Shown: positions 35,789 to 45,133, counted from the first letter of the stretch. The stretch: 64,000 nucleotides of DNA from Leyella lascolaii (GCF_900079775.1 NZ_LT556049.1:120372-184371), one strand, 5' to 3'. Program-made: numbers and translations. The notes: generated by a model from the sequence alone, not told the origin.

Positions 35789-37051
35789 TCATTTCAGACC
35801 GAAAGCCTCCTTTATCATGTCCGTCTTGTCGAGCTTCTCCCATGTGAAGAGCTCCACGCTCACGGTGCGTGTGGGATGATAGTGGCTGGTGAATGTCTTC
35901 TCCACCACCTCGTTCTTCCGTCCCATATGACCGTAGGCGGCGGTCTCCAGATACATTGGCTGGCGGAGCTTCAGCGCACGCTCTATCGCCTTTGGACGGA
36001 GGTCGAAGAGGCGTCCGATGGCAGCGGCTATCTCACCGTCGGTCATGTCCACATGACTGCGTCCGTATGTATTGACATATATGCTCACCGGACGCGCCAC
36101 ACCGATGGCATAGCTTATCTGCACGAGCATCTCGTCGGCGACTCCCGCAGCCACCATGTTCTTGGCGATGTGGCGTGCGGCATAGGCAGCCGAACGGTCC
36201 ACCTTGCTTGAGTCCTTGCCCGAGAACGCGCCTCCGCCGTGCGCTCCCTTGCCGCCGTAAGTGTCTACTATTATCTTGCGTCCGGTGAGTCCGGTGTCGC
36301 CGTGAGGTCCGCCTATGACGAACTTTCCGGTGGGGTTGACGTAGTATTTGATGTCGTCGCCGAAGAGCGCGAGCACCTTCTCCGACTTTATCTGCGCCTT
36401 CACCCTCGGCATGAGCACCGTCCTCACGTCGTGCTCTATGGTTGCGAGCATGCGCTCATCGTCCGTGTCGAACGGGTCGTGCTGCGTAGACACGACGATG
36501 GTGTCTATGCGCTGGGGCACGCCCTCGTCAGAGTATTCCACCGTAACCTGACTTTTCGAGTCGGGACGGAGATATGTCATCACCCTGCCTTCCTTGCGGA
36601 TGTCGGCGAGAGTGCGCATTATGAGCTGCGCGAGGTCGAGCGCAACGGGCATGTAACTGTCGGTCTCGTTGGTGGCATAGCCGAACATCATGCCCTGGTC
36701 TCCGGCTCCCTGCTCCTCGTCCTGCTCACGGCTGACACCCCGGTTGATGTCGTCGCTCTGCTCATGTATGGCGGTCAGTATGCCGCACGACTCACTGTCG
36801 AACTGGTATTCCGACTTTGTGTAGCCTATCTTCCGTATGGTGTTGCGCGCCACAGTCTGCAGGTCTATGTAGGCGTCGGAGCGCACCTCGCCCATTATTA
36901 CCACCTGTCCGGTGGTCACGAAAGTCTCGATGGCACAATGCGCATGCTCGTCGTATGCCAGAAACTGGTCGAGCAGCGCGTCAGATATCTGGTCAGCCAC
37001 CTTGTCGGGGTGTCCCTCAGATACTGATTCTGATGAAAAGAGATAACTCAT
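35789..37051 (-). CDS. metK: S-adenosylmethionine synthetase
   Basis: Makes S-adenosylmethionine from methionine and ATP. From the ATG at 37051 ([20 protein letters not shown]) the protein has 420 residues. Motifs are [13 protein letters not shown] (start), [12 protein letters not shown] (about 115) and the [19 protein letters not shown] loop (about 275). A longer frame begins at 37132, but it would include a structured leader, so 37051 is preferred. A good promoter (37223-37254) and a SAM-II-like sequence (37125-37200) precede it, suggesting feedback by its product. The DUF4271-tyrS run follows closely and may be read from the same promoter. Confidence 0.97.
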   Translation of the reverse strand: MSYLFSSESVSEGHPDKVADQISDALLDQFLAYDEHAHCAIETFVTTGQVVIMGEVRSDAYIDLQTVARNTIRKIGYTKSEYQFDSESCGILTAIHEQSDDINRGVSREQDEEQGAGDQGMMFGYATNETDSYMPVALDLAQLIMRTLADIRKEGRVMTYLRPDSKSQVTVEYSDEGVPQRIDTIVVSTQHDPFDTDDERMLATIEHDVRTVLMPRVKAQIKSEKVLALFGDDIKYYVNPTGKFVIGGPHGDTGLTGRKIIVDTYGGKGAHGGGAFSGKDSSKVDRSAAYAARHIAKNMVAAGVADEMLVQISYAIGVARPVSIYVNTYGRSHVDMTDGEIAAAIGRLFDLRPKAIERALKLRQPMYLETAAYGHMGRKNEVVEKTFTSHYHPTRTVSVELFTWEKLDKTDMIKEAFGLK

Positions 37052-37124
37052 TTTTACTGTATTTGTTTTTATGTGAGGCAAGAAATGCTCCTCACTGCAA
37101 GACACAACGCATGGCGCGAGATTA

Positions 37125-37200
37125 CCTTTCACGCCGTTTTAGCATTTTTTTCCGTGGTTGCAAGCAGCCAAATTCTTCCACACTGTTTCACATTCTGTTT
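37125..37200 (-). promoter_or_regulatory. Candidate SAM-II-class riboswitch in the metK leader
   Basis: On the minus strand the leader contains GTGG-(20 nt)-CCAC, able to form a first stem. Its loop ends in CTTGCAA, followed by an A-rich run and TGCTAAAACGGC. The pairing of a TTGCA element with a downstream GCTAAA in an A-rich context is the signature of SAM-II riboswitches, which are H-type pseudoknots known from proteobacteria and Bacteroidetes. The position, inside the leader and before the gene making SAM, supports the idea. I could not test the pseudoknot by folding. Confidence 0.6.
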
Positions 37201-37222
37201 ACAATCTCTTGGATAATTCCTG

Positions 37223-37254
37223 CAAAATTACGTATTATTTCCAACATGGGCAAA
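37223..37254 (-). promoter_or_regulatory. Promoter of metK
   Basis: Minus strand TTTG (37251-37254), 20-base spacer, TAATTTTG (37223-37230). It leaves a leader of about 165 nt, long enough for a riboswitch. Confidence 0.75.
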
Positions 37255-37340
37255 TTCTTTTTTCTTAATTTTAATGAGACTTCCGTTGTCCTCTTCCATA
37301 CCGTCCGCACCGCGTGTCATGCTCCGCCGCACGGCATGAC

Positions 37341-37795
37341 GCATATTGCATATTTATGCAATGACGCCCTTCACGTGATGAATAAATATGCACAGCAAAA
37401 CGGCGAGAATGCCGCCGTGGCGCGCGAAGGCTGCTGCGGGCGCGAATACGCAGGTTTTGAGCGTTTCAGCCAACCGACTGTCACACAGCGCGTTGTGCCT
37501 TTCAGCATGACGGAAGAGATTTTCCGGCAATGCGAAAGAGCCTTTTCGGGGTCGCGGAAGAGCCTTTTCCGCACTGTCATACAGGCTTTCCGGTGATGCC
37601 GTACGGGCTTTCCGGTGGTGCGGAAAAGGCTCTTCCGCACCTGAAAACGCGCTCCGTGCCATCATAATACGTTCTCCGAGGTGGCGCGAACTGGCTGAAA
37701 GCACCGTCCGGCAAGCCACATGCCGCCTGTCCGTTTCTATTTCGCGATTTTGTTTTGTCAATATTTTTTACTGTCAGTATTGCATAAATATTCAT
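37341..37795 (-). repeat. Composite intergenic element, copy C (inverted)
   Basis: Read on the minus strand it has the same order as copies A and B: ATGAATATTTATGCA (right edge), TAAAAAATATTGACAA and AAATCGCGAAATAGAAA, then a central array. The array cores lie at 37516, 37538, 37560, 37582, 37604, 37626 and 37648 (22 bp steps, seven units), and ATGAATAAATATGCAC follows at 37378. It lies upstream of metK. Several overlapping open frames exist on both strands; they look fortuitous. Confidence 0.75.
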
Positions 37796-37876
37796 TTCCA
37801 CATTATCCTATGGTCGTACGCAAAGCCTCCTTCCACACCTCCTGACGCAATGAACCGTCCTGCATAACCGCAAAAG

Positions 37877-37915
37877 AAGAGCCGGACACAGCATTATCAT
37901 ACGTGTCCGGCTCTT
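37877..37915. terminator. Terminator of the btuG-like gene
   Basis: AAGAGCCGGACAC (37877-37889) pairs with GTGTCCGGCTCTT (37903-37915). On the minus strand it is followed by CTTTTG. It is the end signal of the B12 uptake operon. Confidence 0.85.
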
Positions 37916-37922
37916 GTCTCAT

Positions 37923-37975
37923 CCACCCTTTTTACCCTTTTACCTTTTTACTTTTTTACCTTTTTACCCTTTCAC
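37923..37975. repeat. Pyrimidine-rich 8-bp repeat
   Basis: TTACCTTT-like units at 37932, 37940, 37948, 37956 and 37964, exactly 8 bp apart, between the terminator and the btuG stop codon. It is the one tandem repeat in the window that is not based on 22 bp. Confidence 0.7.
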
Positions 37976-37991
37976 ACTGTCTCATTCCACC

Positions 37992-39116
37992 TCAGTTGAG
38001 GAACACAACCTTCTTCGGGTTCTGCCCTCCCGAGGCGAACTTACCTACATATTTGCCCTGCGCATTGAAGTGATACACAGTGCCGTCTCCCCACACGAAG
38101 TTGGTGGTGCAGATGTATATGTCGCCCGTTATGCCACTCACGCTTATTCCGTAAACGGTGGATTTCTTCAGCTCCTCGGGCATATCCTTCAGCACTCCGG
38201 TGTCTTTCGCTCCGGTGTTGAGGTTATAGGAGTACACCTCGGTGGTGCCTGTGTACGGCTGTGTGGAGTAGTCGGTGGTGGTGTATGCCACATAGAGCGT
38301 GCCGCCGTTGCCCGCGATGTGGGTTCCCTTGCCTATATCGGTGAGCTTGCCCGTCCTCGGGTCGTACACCTGCACGGGGTTCGTACACTGCGTGTAGTCA
38401 GCCGAGCCGTATCCGCACACCACAATCTTGCCGCCCGAGGCGACGATGCTCTGCGGGTTTGTCATTATCTCCACCTGCTCAGCCTTGTCGAAACTCTTCT
38501 CGTCTATCACCGACATGCGGTTGTCATAGCCCCATCCTGAGTTGACGCAATACACCTTACCGTCAGCCACAGTCACCTGCTCGGGGTTCTTTCCCACCTG
38601 CACAGAGCCTTCATACTTGAGCGTGGAGGCGTCGAGACGGCTCACGTAGCCGCCGTAGGAAGTGACGTAGATGTAGCCCGAGCCTGCCGCCAGACCGCGC
38701 ACCTGACCCAAATCTTCCATAGAGGCGAACGACACGCGCGCCTCCTCCTTGCCCACTCCGTTGAGCTTCACCACGTAGTTGGAGTTGTACACCGCCATGT
38801 ACAGGCTGCCCTTATAGGCTATGATGTCCTGTCCGGTGTCGCCTATCTTGCGCCCGTTCTGTATCTCGTAGATGTCGGTAGTGGTGCTGCCGTACATCCG
38901 GTCGTCTGTGAAGTTGAAGCATCCGAGGTGCGCGTTGTTCTCTCCGTAAGACCCTTCGTTGAGCACAAAACCGCGTGTCCGCGCCAGCTCAATCTTCGAA
39001 CCTTCGTCCTGCCACGACCATCTGTCGTCGTTGTCGTCACACGATGCTAACATAGCAGCAGCCGCCATGACGCACAGCGCGGCTGTCTTGATTTCCGATT
39101 TAAACATTTTCTTCAT
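37992..39116 (-). CDS. Surface beta-propeller lipoprotein, BtuG-like (cobalamin capture)
   Basis: A 374-residue lipoprotein. The signal ends in MLASC (Cys about residue 26), followed by acidic residues DDNDD, the Bacteroidetes surface-export signal. The rest is a YncE/DUF5074-type seven-bladed propeller with repeated units such as DIIAYKGSLYMAVYNSN and QVRGLAAGSGYIYVTSYGG. BtuG proteins of gut Bacteroides are propellers of this kind that bind vitamin B12 very tightly and hand it to BtuB. Here the gene lies 83 bp downstream of a TonB receptor under a cobalamin riboswitch, which makes the BtuG role likely. The propeller alone would not show this. Confidence 0.85.
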   Translation of the reverse strand: MKKMFKSEIKTAALCVMAAAAMLASCDDNDDRWSWQDEGSKIELARTRGFVLNEGSYGENNAHLGCFNFTDDRMYGSTTTDIYEIQNGRKIGDTGQDIIAYKGSLYMAVYNSNYVVKLNGVGKEEARVSFASMEDLGQVRGLAAGSGYIYVTSYGGYVSRLDASTLKYEGSVQVGKNPEQVTVADGKVYCVNSGWGYDNRMSVIDEKSFDKAEQVEIMTNPQSIVASGGKIVVCGYGSADYTQCTNPVQVYDPRTGKLTDIGKGTHIAGNGGTLYVAYTTTDYSTQPYTGTTEVYSYNLNTGAKDTGVLKDMPEELKKSTVYGISVSGITGDIYICTTNFVWGDGTVYHFNAQGKYVGKFASGGQNPKKVVFLN

Positions 39117-39199
39117 TTCCGTATTGTCTTTATGTTATATCTGTATTGTCGTTATATATTGAAATTGATGTTCTTTCAGTCATGCCGCAGAGCCTGCGG

Positions 39200-41200
39200 T
39201 CATAAGCCGAAGGTAGCCGTCAGTTCCACGGAACGTCCCGGCATGGGATAATATCTTATCACTTCGTATCGGCAGTCTGTCAGATTGCGCACGGCGGCAT
39301 TGAGCGTAGCCGACCACCGTCTGAACCTGAATGTGCGGTTCACCGACACCGTGTGCTCCGCATATCCGTCTATCTCATACTCCCGGGTGTTCTGCTGCAT
39401 GGCATAGCGGCTGCCGCACATCTGCACGCTGTAGGTGATGTCAGCCCACGGAGTGAGCACCGTCAGCACCGCGTTGCCCGAATGCCGGGGCGTGTAAGGT
39501 ATCTGGCTCTTGTAGTAGAGAGCCGAGGCGTCGGTCACATCGAGTGCCTCCTGAAGCATGTACGACGCTCCCAGCTCCACGGCAAAACCGCCAAACGGTT
39601 CAACGCGGGCGGCTATGGTGGCGTCCAGTCCGTTTATCCTCACCTTGCCGAAGTTTGCCATCTTCCACACATAGAGCGTTGGGAAAGCCACTATCTTGTC
39701 CTTAACGCTGTTGTGGAAACAGTCGGCTGTGAGCCTCACATAGGCGAGACAGCCTGTCGGGCGGCTCGTCCATGCCAGTCCCACATTGAGCTCCTCAGCC
39801 TTCTCGGGCACAAGTGTGGAGGTGCCGCTGCGGGCATAATACATGTCGTTGAACGCAGGCAGGCGGAACGTGTGCTTGTACATCGCCCTCAGATAGAGTG
39901 CCTCGTTCCTCAGCAGACGCAGCGAGAAGGCAGCCGACGGTGACAGCCGACGGCGGTCGGAGGGTCTGTCGCCGTGCTCCACATGATCCGTAGCCCATGT
40001 CGCCACAAGCCCCGCGCCAATCTCGGCGCGCCCTGCCGTCCAGCGCGCGGTGAGTGCGGTGAGCGACGTCAGCCTCCGTGGCGCGGCATGGTTCTCCGTG
40101 TTTGAGCTCAGGGTGTTGACAAAGGCGTCCTGCGCGAGCGACAGCGACAAGCCCCTGAAGGGGAACCATCCTATCGTGGCAGAGGCGTAGTATTCGTTCT
40201 GGCGGTAGGTCTCCACGTGTCTGCCGCCAGGATATTTCACGTCGGTGTCGGCATATCTGTTCCATGAGCTTACGTATTTTGCCCTCGCCTCGAGCTTCAT
40301 TCTCCGTCCTATATTCTGTCCGTATACGCTCTGGACGAAGAATTCCTCGTCCCACATGCGCTCGTGCGACTTTCTGGTGTTGTAGAGGATGACCGCTCCG
40401 GGCAGCCCCCGCGACGAGCTGAACCACTGCGCCTTCACGTCCAGACGGCTGCCGCGCGGCAGCAGGGCATACAGGTTAGCCTCGCCCTGCCATGAGTATA
40501 TGTCGGTGTTGTGACGCTTGTCGGTGAGCCGTTCAGCCCCGTTGGGCAGCTCGTAGGGATAGCGTCCGTCGGCACGCATGTATGTACCGTCGAGCGACAG
40601 TGTCAGACTGTCGCCCAGCCTCTGCCAGTATCGCAGCTGCGGAGACAGCAGTCCCCAGCTTCCGGAGCGCACTCTTGTGCGCAGCGACCAGTCGCGTCCG
40701 TCGGCGAAAACGGGTTTCCTGCCAGTTATCGACAGCACAGCCGCAGAGGCGCGGTGGCGCGCCGGCTGCATCACGTCGTCGTCCTCGCCGAGCGTGAGAG
40801 TAACGTTCTGCACGTTGTCTGTCGTGAACCGGCTCAGATCAATCTGTCCCGCCTGCGTGTTGCTCACCGTAACACCGTCGTAACTCACGGCAGTATGTCC
40901 CGCCCCGAGGTTGCGCACAGACACCGTCTTCATGCCTCCTATGCCGCCATAGTCCCTGACATTGGCTCCGGCAAAGCGTTTCACGGCATCAGAGAGGGTG
41001 TATATGCCGGCGCGCTCAAGCTCGTCTCCGCCGACAGTCTGCACCGGACGCGCCGACCGCACGGTGCGGTCTATGCGGCGGGCGGTGACCTCCACTCCGC
41101 CGATATGCCTCACTCCGCCGTCCAGAGAGTCGGACGGTGTCTGCGCGCAAACGCCTGTCGATACCGCGGCGAGCGCGGCGGAAAGCACAAGTATGTTCAT
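39200..41200 (-). CDS. btuB: TonB-dependent receptor, BtuB-like (cobalamin uptake)
   Basis: Outer-membrane receptor of 666 residues from the ATG at 41200, which gives a signal peptide (MNILVLSAALAAVSTGVCAQ). A plug domain follows (VEVTARRIDRTVRSARPVQT, GGIGGMKTVSVRNLGAGHTA, about 40-150), then a 22-stranded barrel ending in the typical aromatic terminus (VELTATFGL). There is no N-terminal carboxypeptidase-like domain, unlike SusC-type receptors. The receptor class does not name the substrate, but the cobalamin riboswitch directly upstream and the BtuG-like gene downstream do. The inner-membrane BtuCDF parts are not in the window. Longer frames upstream run through the riboswitch and are rejected. 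Confidence 0.9.
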   Translation of the reverse strand: MNILVLSAALAAVSTGVCAQTPSDSLDGGVRHIGGVEVTARRIDRTVRSARPVQTVGGDELERAGIYTLSDAVKRFAGANVRDYGGIGGMKTVSVRNLGAGHTAVSYDGVTVSNTQAGQIDLSRFTTDNVQNVTLTLGEDDDVMQPARHRASAAVLSITGRKPVFADGRDWSLRTRVRSGSWGLLSPQLRYWQRLGDSLTLSLDGTYMRADGRYPYELPNGAERLTDKRHNTDIYSWQGEANLYALLPRGSRLDVKAQWFSSSRGLPGAVILYNTRKSHERMWDEEFFVQSVYGQNIGRRMKLEARAKYVSSWNRYADTDVKYPGGRHVETYRQNEYYASATIGWFPFRGLSLSLAQDAFVNTLSSNTENHAAPRRLTSLTALTARWTAGRAEIGAGLVATWATDHVEHGDRPSDRRRLSPSAAFSLRLLRNEALYLRAMYKHTFRLPAFNDMYYARSGTSTLVPEKAEELNVGLAWTSRPTGCLAYVRLTADCFHNSVKDKIVAFPTLYVWKMANFGKVRINGLDATIAARVEPFGGFAVELGASYMLQEALDVTDASALYYKSQIPYTPRHSGNAVLTVLTPWADITYSVQMCGSRYAMQQNTREYEIDGYAEHTVSVNRTFRFRRWSATLNAAVRNLTDCRYEVIRYYPMPGRSVELTATFGL

Positions 41201-41261
41201 TTTATGACAATGAAAAAGGGCATTTCGCGCGGTCTTCCTCGAAACCGCATGAAACATCAAT

Positions 41262-41430
41262 GAGCATTGAAGGCAGGTCTTCTGACTCGCAGCCCGGACG
41301 CGAACGCCTTCCCGGTGAATTGCCAGTGGCTTGTTGTTCGCTCCTGATAAGGGCTGCTCACAGCAGCGGGACTGTCGGAGACTCTCACTCCGTTCCCTTT
41401 TCATCGCGCCTGAGACGCGAACCTTTCAAC
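41262..41430 (-). promoter_or_regulatory. Cobalamin (B12) riboswitch
   Basis: On the minus strand the order of conserved elements is complete: AAAAGGGAAC, GACAGTCCCGCTGCTGTGA, the B12 box core GCCACTGGCAATTCACCGGG (about 41312-41331), GAAGGCG, and AGTCAGAAGACCTGCC (41271-41287). It starts just after a TATATTTG box and ends about 60 nt before the receptor start. Adenosylcobalamin binding is known to repress expression in this class. Confidence 0.97.
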
Positions 41431-41434
41431 GCTG

Positions 41435-41442
41435 CAAATATA
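41435..41442 (-). promoter_or_regulatory. -7 box of the B12 uptake operon
   Basis: TATATTTG on the minus strand directly before the riboswitch. No clear TTTG at -33. Confidence 0.6.
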
Positions 41443-41550
41443 CATAATTTATCTGTAATACTCTTATCCGCACCTCAAAAAACTGTCCGCGCCACGGCTT
41501 TTACGCCTGACCTCATGACAGGAAAGCCTTTTCCGCACACCGGAAGACGC

Positions 41551-41587
41551 ACGGCGGCGCGGCTGGAATGTCCAACCGCGCCGCCGT
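41551..41587. terminator. Strong GC hairpin after the Na/Pi transporter gene
   Basis: ACGGCGGCGCGG (41551-41562) pairs with CCGCGCCGCCGT (41576-41587). No T-run, so transcription stop is not certain. Confidence 0.5.
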
Positions 41588-41615
41588 CATTGTGCTTGCG
41601 TGCCTGCCGGGACCG

Positions 41616-43319
41616 TCACGCCTCTCTCTGCCGCGTGCCCATGTGCACCTCGACAACGTTCACCACATAGTCTGCCAGCTTCTCGCACTCGCTCACGATG
41701 TCCATATACATGGTGCCGATGGCGTACGTATACTTATGGTCGTTCACGTCGTTTATGTTCTGGCTTTTAAGTTGTGTGCGGTAGTTGTTTATCTCGTTCT
41801 CTATGTTGAACGACCTGTTGACGTCGAGGTTGTCCTTCCGTCCGGAGATGATAACGTTCATCTGGGCTATGCTGTCGTTGGTAAGGCTGAACATCTGATG
41901 CAGGTGCTGATACTGCTCTTCGGTAAAGTCTTCCTTTCCCTTTATCTTTCTGTTGATGGTGCGGGCTATGTTGTAGCAGCTGTCACCGATGCTTTCTATC
42001 TCCGATATCTCGCGCAGCATGACACGTATCTTCGCTTTCGTCTCGTCGCTGAGGTGCGCGTTGCTCACGTTGTCGAGATATTTGGCAATCTCAATCTCCA
42101 TGTTGTCGCTGATGGACTCATATTTCTCTATGCGCGCGAAGAGCTTTGCGAAGTCGGCGTCGTTGTTTGTCTCGAGCAGGTCGCGCACCATTGAGAACAT
42201 TCGCTGTATGCGTTCGGCGAACAGGGTTATCTCCTTCCGCGCCTCAAGCACCGACAACTCGGGGGTCTGCATGATGCCGCTGCTGATGAAGCGCAGGCGC
42301 GAATCCTCGTCCTCATCGCGTCTTTTCATCTTTATAATCCTGCATACCGCCTTTTCCATCTGCGGTATGAACCATATCAGGATGAACGTGTTGCACACGT
42401 TGAAAGCCGTATGGAACATGGCGAGCACCATCGACAGCTTCTGCGCTCCGGCGTGTCCGTCAGCCGGGTCGTAGTTTACGAGCGAGCAGACCATATTGAC
42501 GAACGGATAGAAGAACACGAGAACCCACACCACACCGAACACGTTGAACATGAGATGTGCGAACGCTGCGCGGCGCGCCTGGGTGTTGGCGCCGAGCGCG
42601 GCGAGGTTTGCGGTGATGGTGGTGCCGATGTTCTCACCCATCACAAGGGCTATGCCGAGGTATATGGGAAGCACACCGGTGGAGCACAACAGTATGGTTA
42701 TTGCCATGACCGCAGCCGACGACTGCACCACGCACGTTATGGCGGTGCCGATGAGGAGGAATATGATGATGGTGAGATAACTGCCTGTGTCGAACGACTT
42801 GAAGAATTCTACAAGTTCGGGATTGTTGTCGAGCCTGAGCTCATTGCCCGCCTGACTGAGCAGGACAAGGCTGAAGAACATGAAAGCTATACCGAAGAGG
42901 AAGTCTCCTATATAGCGGTGGCGCCTCGTATAGATAAGAACCAGACCCACGATGAACGCCGGGAAGACAAAGTCTATGAGGTTGACGGAGAAGCCGAGGC
43001 TCATGATCCATGCCGTGAGGGTGGTGCCTATGTTGGCTCCCATGATGACCGAGATGGCTTGTGCGAGCGTGAGCAGCCCCGCGTTGACAAACGAGACGGT
43101 CATCACGGTGGTTGCCGACGACGACTGGACGGCGCAGGTGATGAACGTTCCTGTGAGCATACCGGTGAAGCGGTTGGTAGTCATGGCGCCGAGAATGTGG
43201 CGCAACTGCGCTCCTGCCATCTTCTGTAGGGCTTCGCTCATCACCTTCATGCCATAGATCAGAAGTGCCAAAGAACCGATAATCTTCAAAAAAATGCTAA
43301 AATAATCTGGCGATTCCAT
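41616..43319 (-). CDS. Na+/phosphate cotransporter family protein with PhoU-like tail
   Basis: A 567-residue membrane protein of the NptA/YjbB type. Two inverted halves carry the signature AVQSSSATTVMTVSFVNAG (about residues 63-81) and VVQSSAAVMAITILL (about 200-214), the QSSS motifs that form the transport site in SLC34-like phosphate carriers. After about residue 350 the protein is cytoplasmic and helical (ISDNMEIEIAKYLDNVSNAH) like PhoU. It may import or export phosphate. The gene is alone, divergent from the nucleoside kinase. Confidence 0.92.
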   Translation of the reverse strand: MESPDYFSIFLKIIGSLALLIYGMKVMSEALQKMAGAQLRHILGAMTTNRFTGMLTGTFITCAVQSSSATTVMTVSFVNAGLLTLAQAISVIMGANIGTTLTAWIMSLGFSVNLIDFVFPAFIVGLVLIYTRRHRYIGDFLFGIAFMFFSLVLLSQAGNELRLDNNPELVEFFKSFDTGSYLTIIIFLLIGTAITCVVQSSAAVMAITILLCSTGVLPIYLGIALVMGENIGTTITANLAALGANTQARRAAFAHLMFNVFGVVWVLVFFYPFVNMVCSLVNYDPADGHAGAQKLSMVLAMFHTAFNVCNTFILIWFIPQMEKAVCRIIKMKRRDEDEDSRLRFISSGIMQTPELSVLEARKEITLFAERIQRMFSMVRDLLETNNDADFAKLFARIEKYESISDNMEIEIAKYLDNVSNAHLSDETKAKIRVMLREISEIESIGDSCYNIARTINRKIKGKEDFTEEQYQHLHQMFSLTNDSIAQMNVIISGRKDNLDVNRSFNIENEINNYRTQLKSQNINDVNDHKYTYAIGTMYMDIVSECEKLADYVVNVVEVHMGTRQREA

Positions 43320-43409
43320 ATGTAAATGTTATGATTGTTCAATGATTGCATATACTTTATGAAAAATGAATTACCTTTACGTTCATTATCAATAAAAACG
43401 ATTCCGTAT

Positions 43410-45071
43410 ATGAAACAGATGTTGCAAATACGTTGCAAAAATAATAAAAAAACTCTAACAGCAGAAATAGGAAGTACACTTTCTGACATTTTTAATGAAC
43501 ATAAGATGTCCATGCGCTACGGTCCGGTGAGCGCGAAGGTCAACAATAAAGTGGAAGGCATGCACTATAGGGTGTATAACAACAAGGACGTTGAGTTTCT
43601 CGACCTTTACTCCGCTTCAGGTTCGAGGGCATACACACGCACGCTCTTCTTCGTGCTTTGCAAGGCGGTGCACGACATCTTTCCCAAAGGCAGCGTGGTG
43701 ATAGACATCCCCGTGAGCAACGGATACTACTGCGACCTGCAGATAGGACGCGCCGTCACACTGCAAGACGTGGACATGCTGCGCACGAGGATGCAGGAGA
43801 TAATAGACCGCGCGTTGCCCATCCACCGCCACGAGGCTACCACCGAGGAGGCTACAGAGATGTTCCGCAAGCTCGGAACGCACTCTAAGGTGACCCTGCT
43901 GAAGACCATCGGAAACATCTACACCACCTATTATGAGATAGACGGATATGTGGATTACTTCTACGGAACGATGCTCACGAACACCTCGCAGCTGCATCTC
44001 TTCGGACTGGAGAAGTATTACGACGGACTGCTGCTGCGCATACCTGCGGCAGACGACCCGTCGAAGCTGGGCGAGATGACGCGGCAGGACAAGATGTTCG
44101 AGATATTCCAGGAGCACCACCGGTGGCAGAACCTCGTGGGGATAGGCACCGTGGGAGCGTTCAACGAGGCTGTGGCGCACGGCAGGACAAACGACATAAT
44201 AAACGTGTCGGAGGCTCTTCAGGAGAAGAAAATATCGAGAATAGCCGACGAGATAGCCCAACGCAGGGGCGTGAAGGTGGTGCTCATATCGGGACCTTCG
44301 TCGAGCGGGAAGACCACCACGTGCAAACGGCTGTCCATACAGCTGCTCACCAACGGCATAAAACCGGTGCCGATTTCGCTCGACGACTACTTCGTGGACC
44401 GCGAGCTCACACCGAAGGACGAGAAGGGCGAGTATGACTACGAGAGCCTCTATGCCCTTAACCTGCCGCTGCTCAACAGCCAGCTCGGCGCACTTTTCAG
44501 AGGAGAGGAGATTGAACTGCCCAAATACAACTTCCAGTCGGGAAAGAGCGAGCGCAGCGGACGGCGCATGCGGCTCGGTGAGAACGAGATTCTCGTGATG
44601 GAGGGAATACACGCGCTCAACCCCGAACTGACTGCCCAGATACCCGAGGAGCACAAGTTCCGCGTCTACGCATCGGCTCTCACCACCATACTTCTTGACA
44701 CTCACAACTACATTCCCACCACCGACAACAGACTGTTGCGCCGCATCATACGCGACTACAAGTATCGCGGAGTGAGCGCGCAGGAGACTATACACCGCTG
44801 GCCGAGCGTCCGCGCCGGTGAGAACAAGTGGATATTCCCTTATCAGGAGAACGCCGACGCGATGTTCAACACGGCTATGATATACGAGCTTGCGGTGATA
44901 AAGGGACAGGCGGAGCCGTTGCTCGAGCTCGTGCCGGAGAACTGCGACGAGTATGCCGAGGCTTACCGGCTGCGCAAGTTCCTGCGCTACTTCACCCCGG
45001 TGCGCTACAACACGCTGCCCTCCACATCGCTCCTGCGCGAGTTTCTCGGCGGAAGTTCGTTCAGGTATTGA
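43410..45071 (+). CDS. Nucleoside (uridine-type) kinase fused to a tRNA-synthetase-like domain
   Basis: A 553-residue protein from the ATG at 43410 (MKQMLQIRCKN; an upstream ATG at 43335 would add 25 residues). The N-terminal part begins like a TGS domain and continues into a domain resembling the second additional (editing) domain of threonyl-tRNA synthetase, with DIPVSNGYYCDLQ. The C-terminal half is a P-loop kinase: Walker A GPSSSGKTTTCKRL (about residue 294), SLDDYFVDRE and EGIHALNPELTAQ, as in uridine kinases. This fusion is known from Bacteroidetes, Firmicutes and others as a nucleoside kinase of uncertain substrate. Monocistronic. Confidence 0.88.
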   Translation: MKQMLQIRCKNNKKTLTAEIGSTLSDIFNEHKMSMRYGPVSAKVNNKVEGMHYRVYNNKDVEFLDLYSASGSRAYTRTLFFVLCKAVHDIFPKGSVVIDIPVSNGYYCDLQIGRAVTLQDVDMLRTRMQEIIDRALPIHRHEATTEEATEMFRKLGTHSKVTLLKTIGNIYTTYYEIDGYVDYFYGTMLTNTSQLHLFGLEKYYDGLLLRIPAADDPSKLGEMTRQDKMFEIFQEHHRWQNLVGIGTVGAFNEAVAHGRTNDIINVSEALQEKKISRIADEIAQRRGVKVVLISGPSSSGKTTTCKRLSIQLLTNGIKPVPISLDDYFVDRELTPKDEKGEYDYESLYALNLPLLNSQLGALFRGEEIELPKYNFQSGKSERSGRRMRLGENEILVMEGIHALNPELTAQIPEEHKFRVYASALTTILLDTHNYIPTTDNRLLRRIIRDYKYRGVSAQETIHRWPSVRAGENKWIFPYQENADAMFNTAMIYELAVIKGQAEPLLELVPENCDEYAEAYRLRKFLRYFTPVRYNTLPSTSLLREFLGGSSFRY

Positions 45072-45133
45072 TTTTCCATCCATCCGTTTCACACCGTCCG
45101 GCTGCGCAAAGCACGGGCGGTTTTTCTTTTTTC

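Noticed and set aside
37354..37761. Minus-strand open frame of 135 codons in composite element C, with similar ones in copies A, B, D, E and F
   Set aside because: The 22-bp period shifts frame at each unit, frames differ between copies, and codon use is unlike neighbouring genes.
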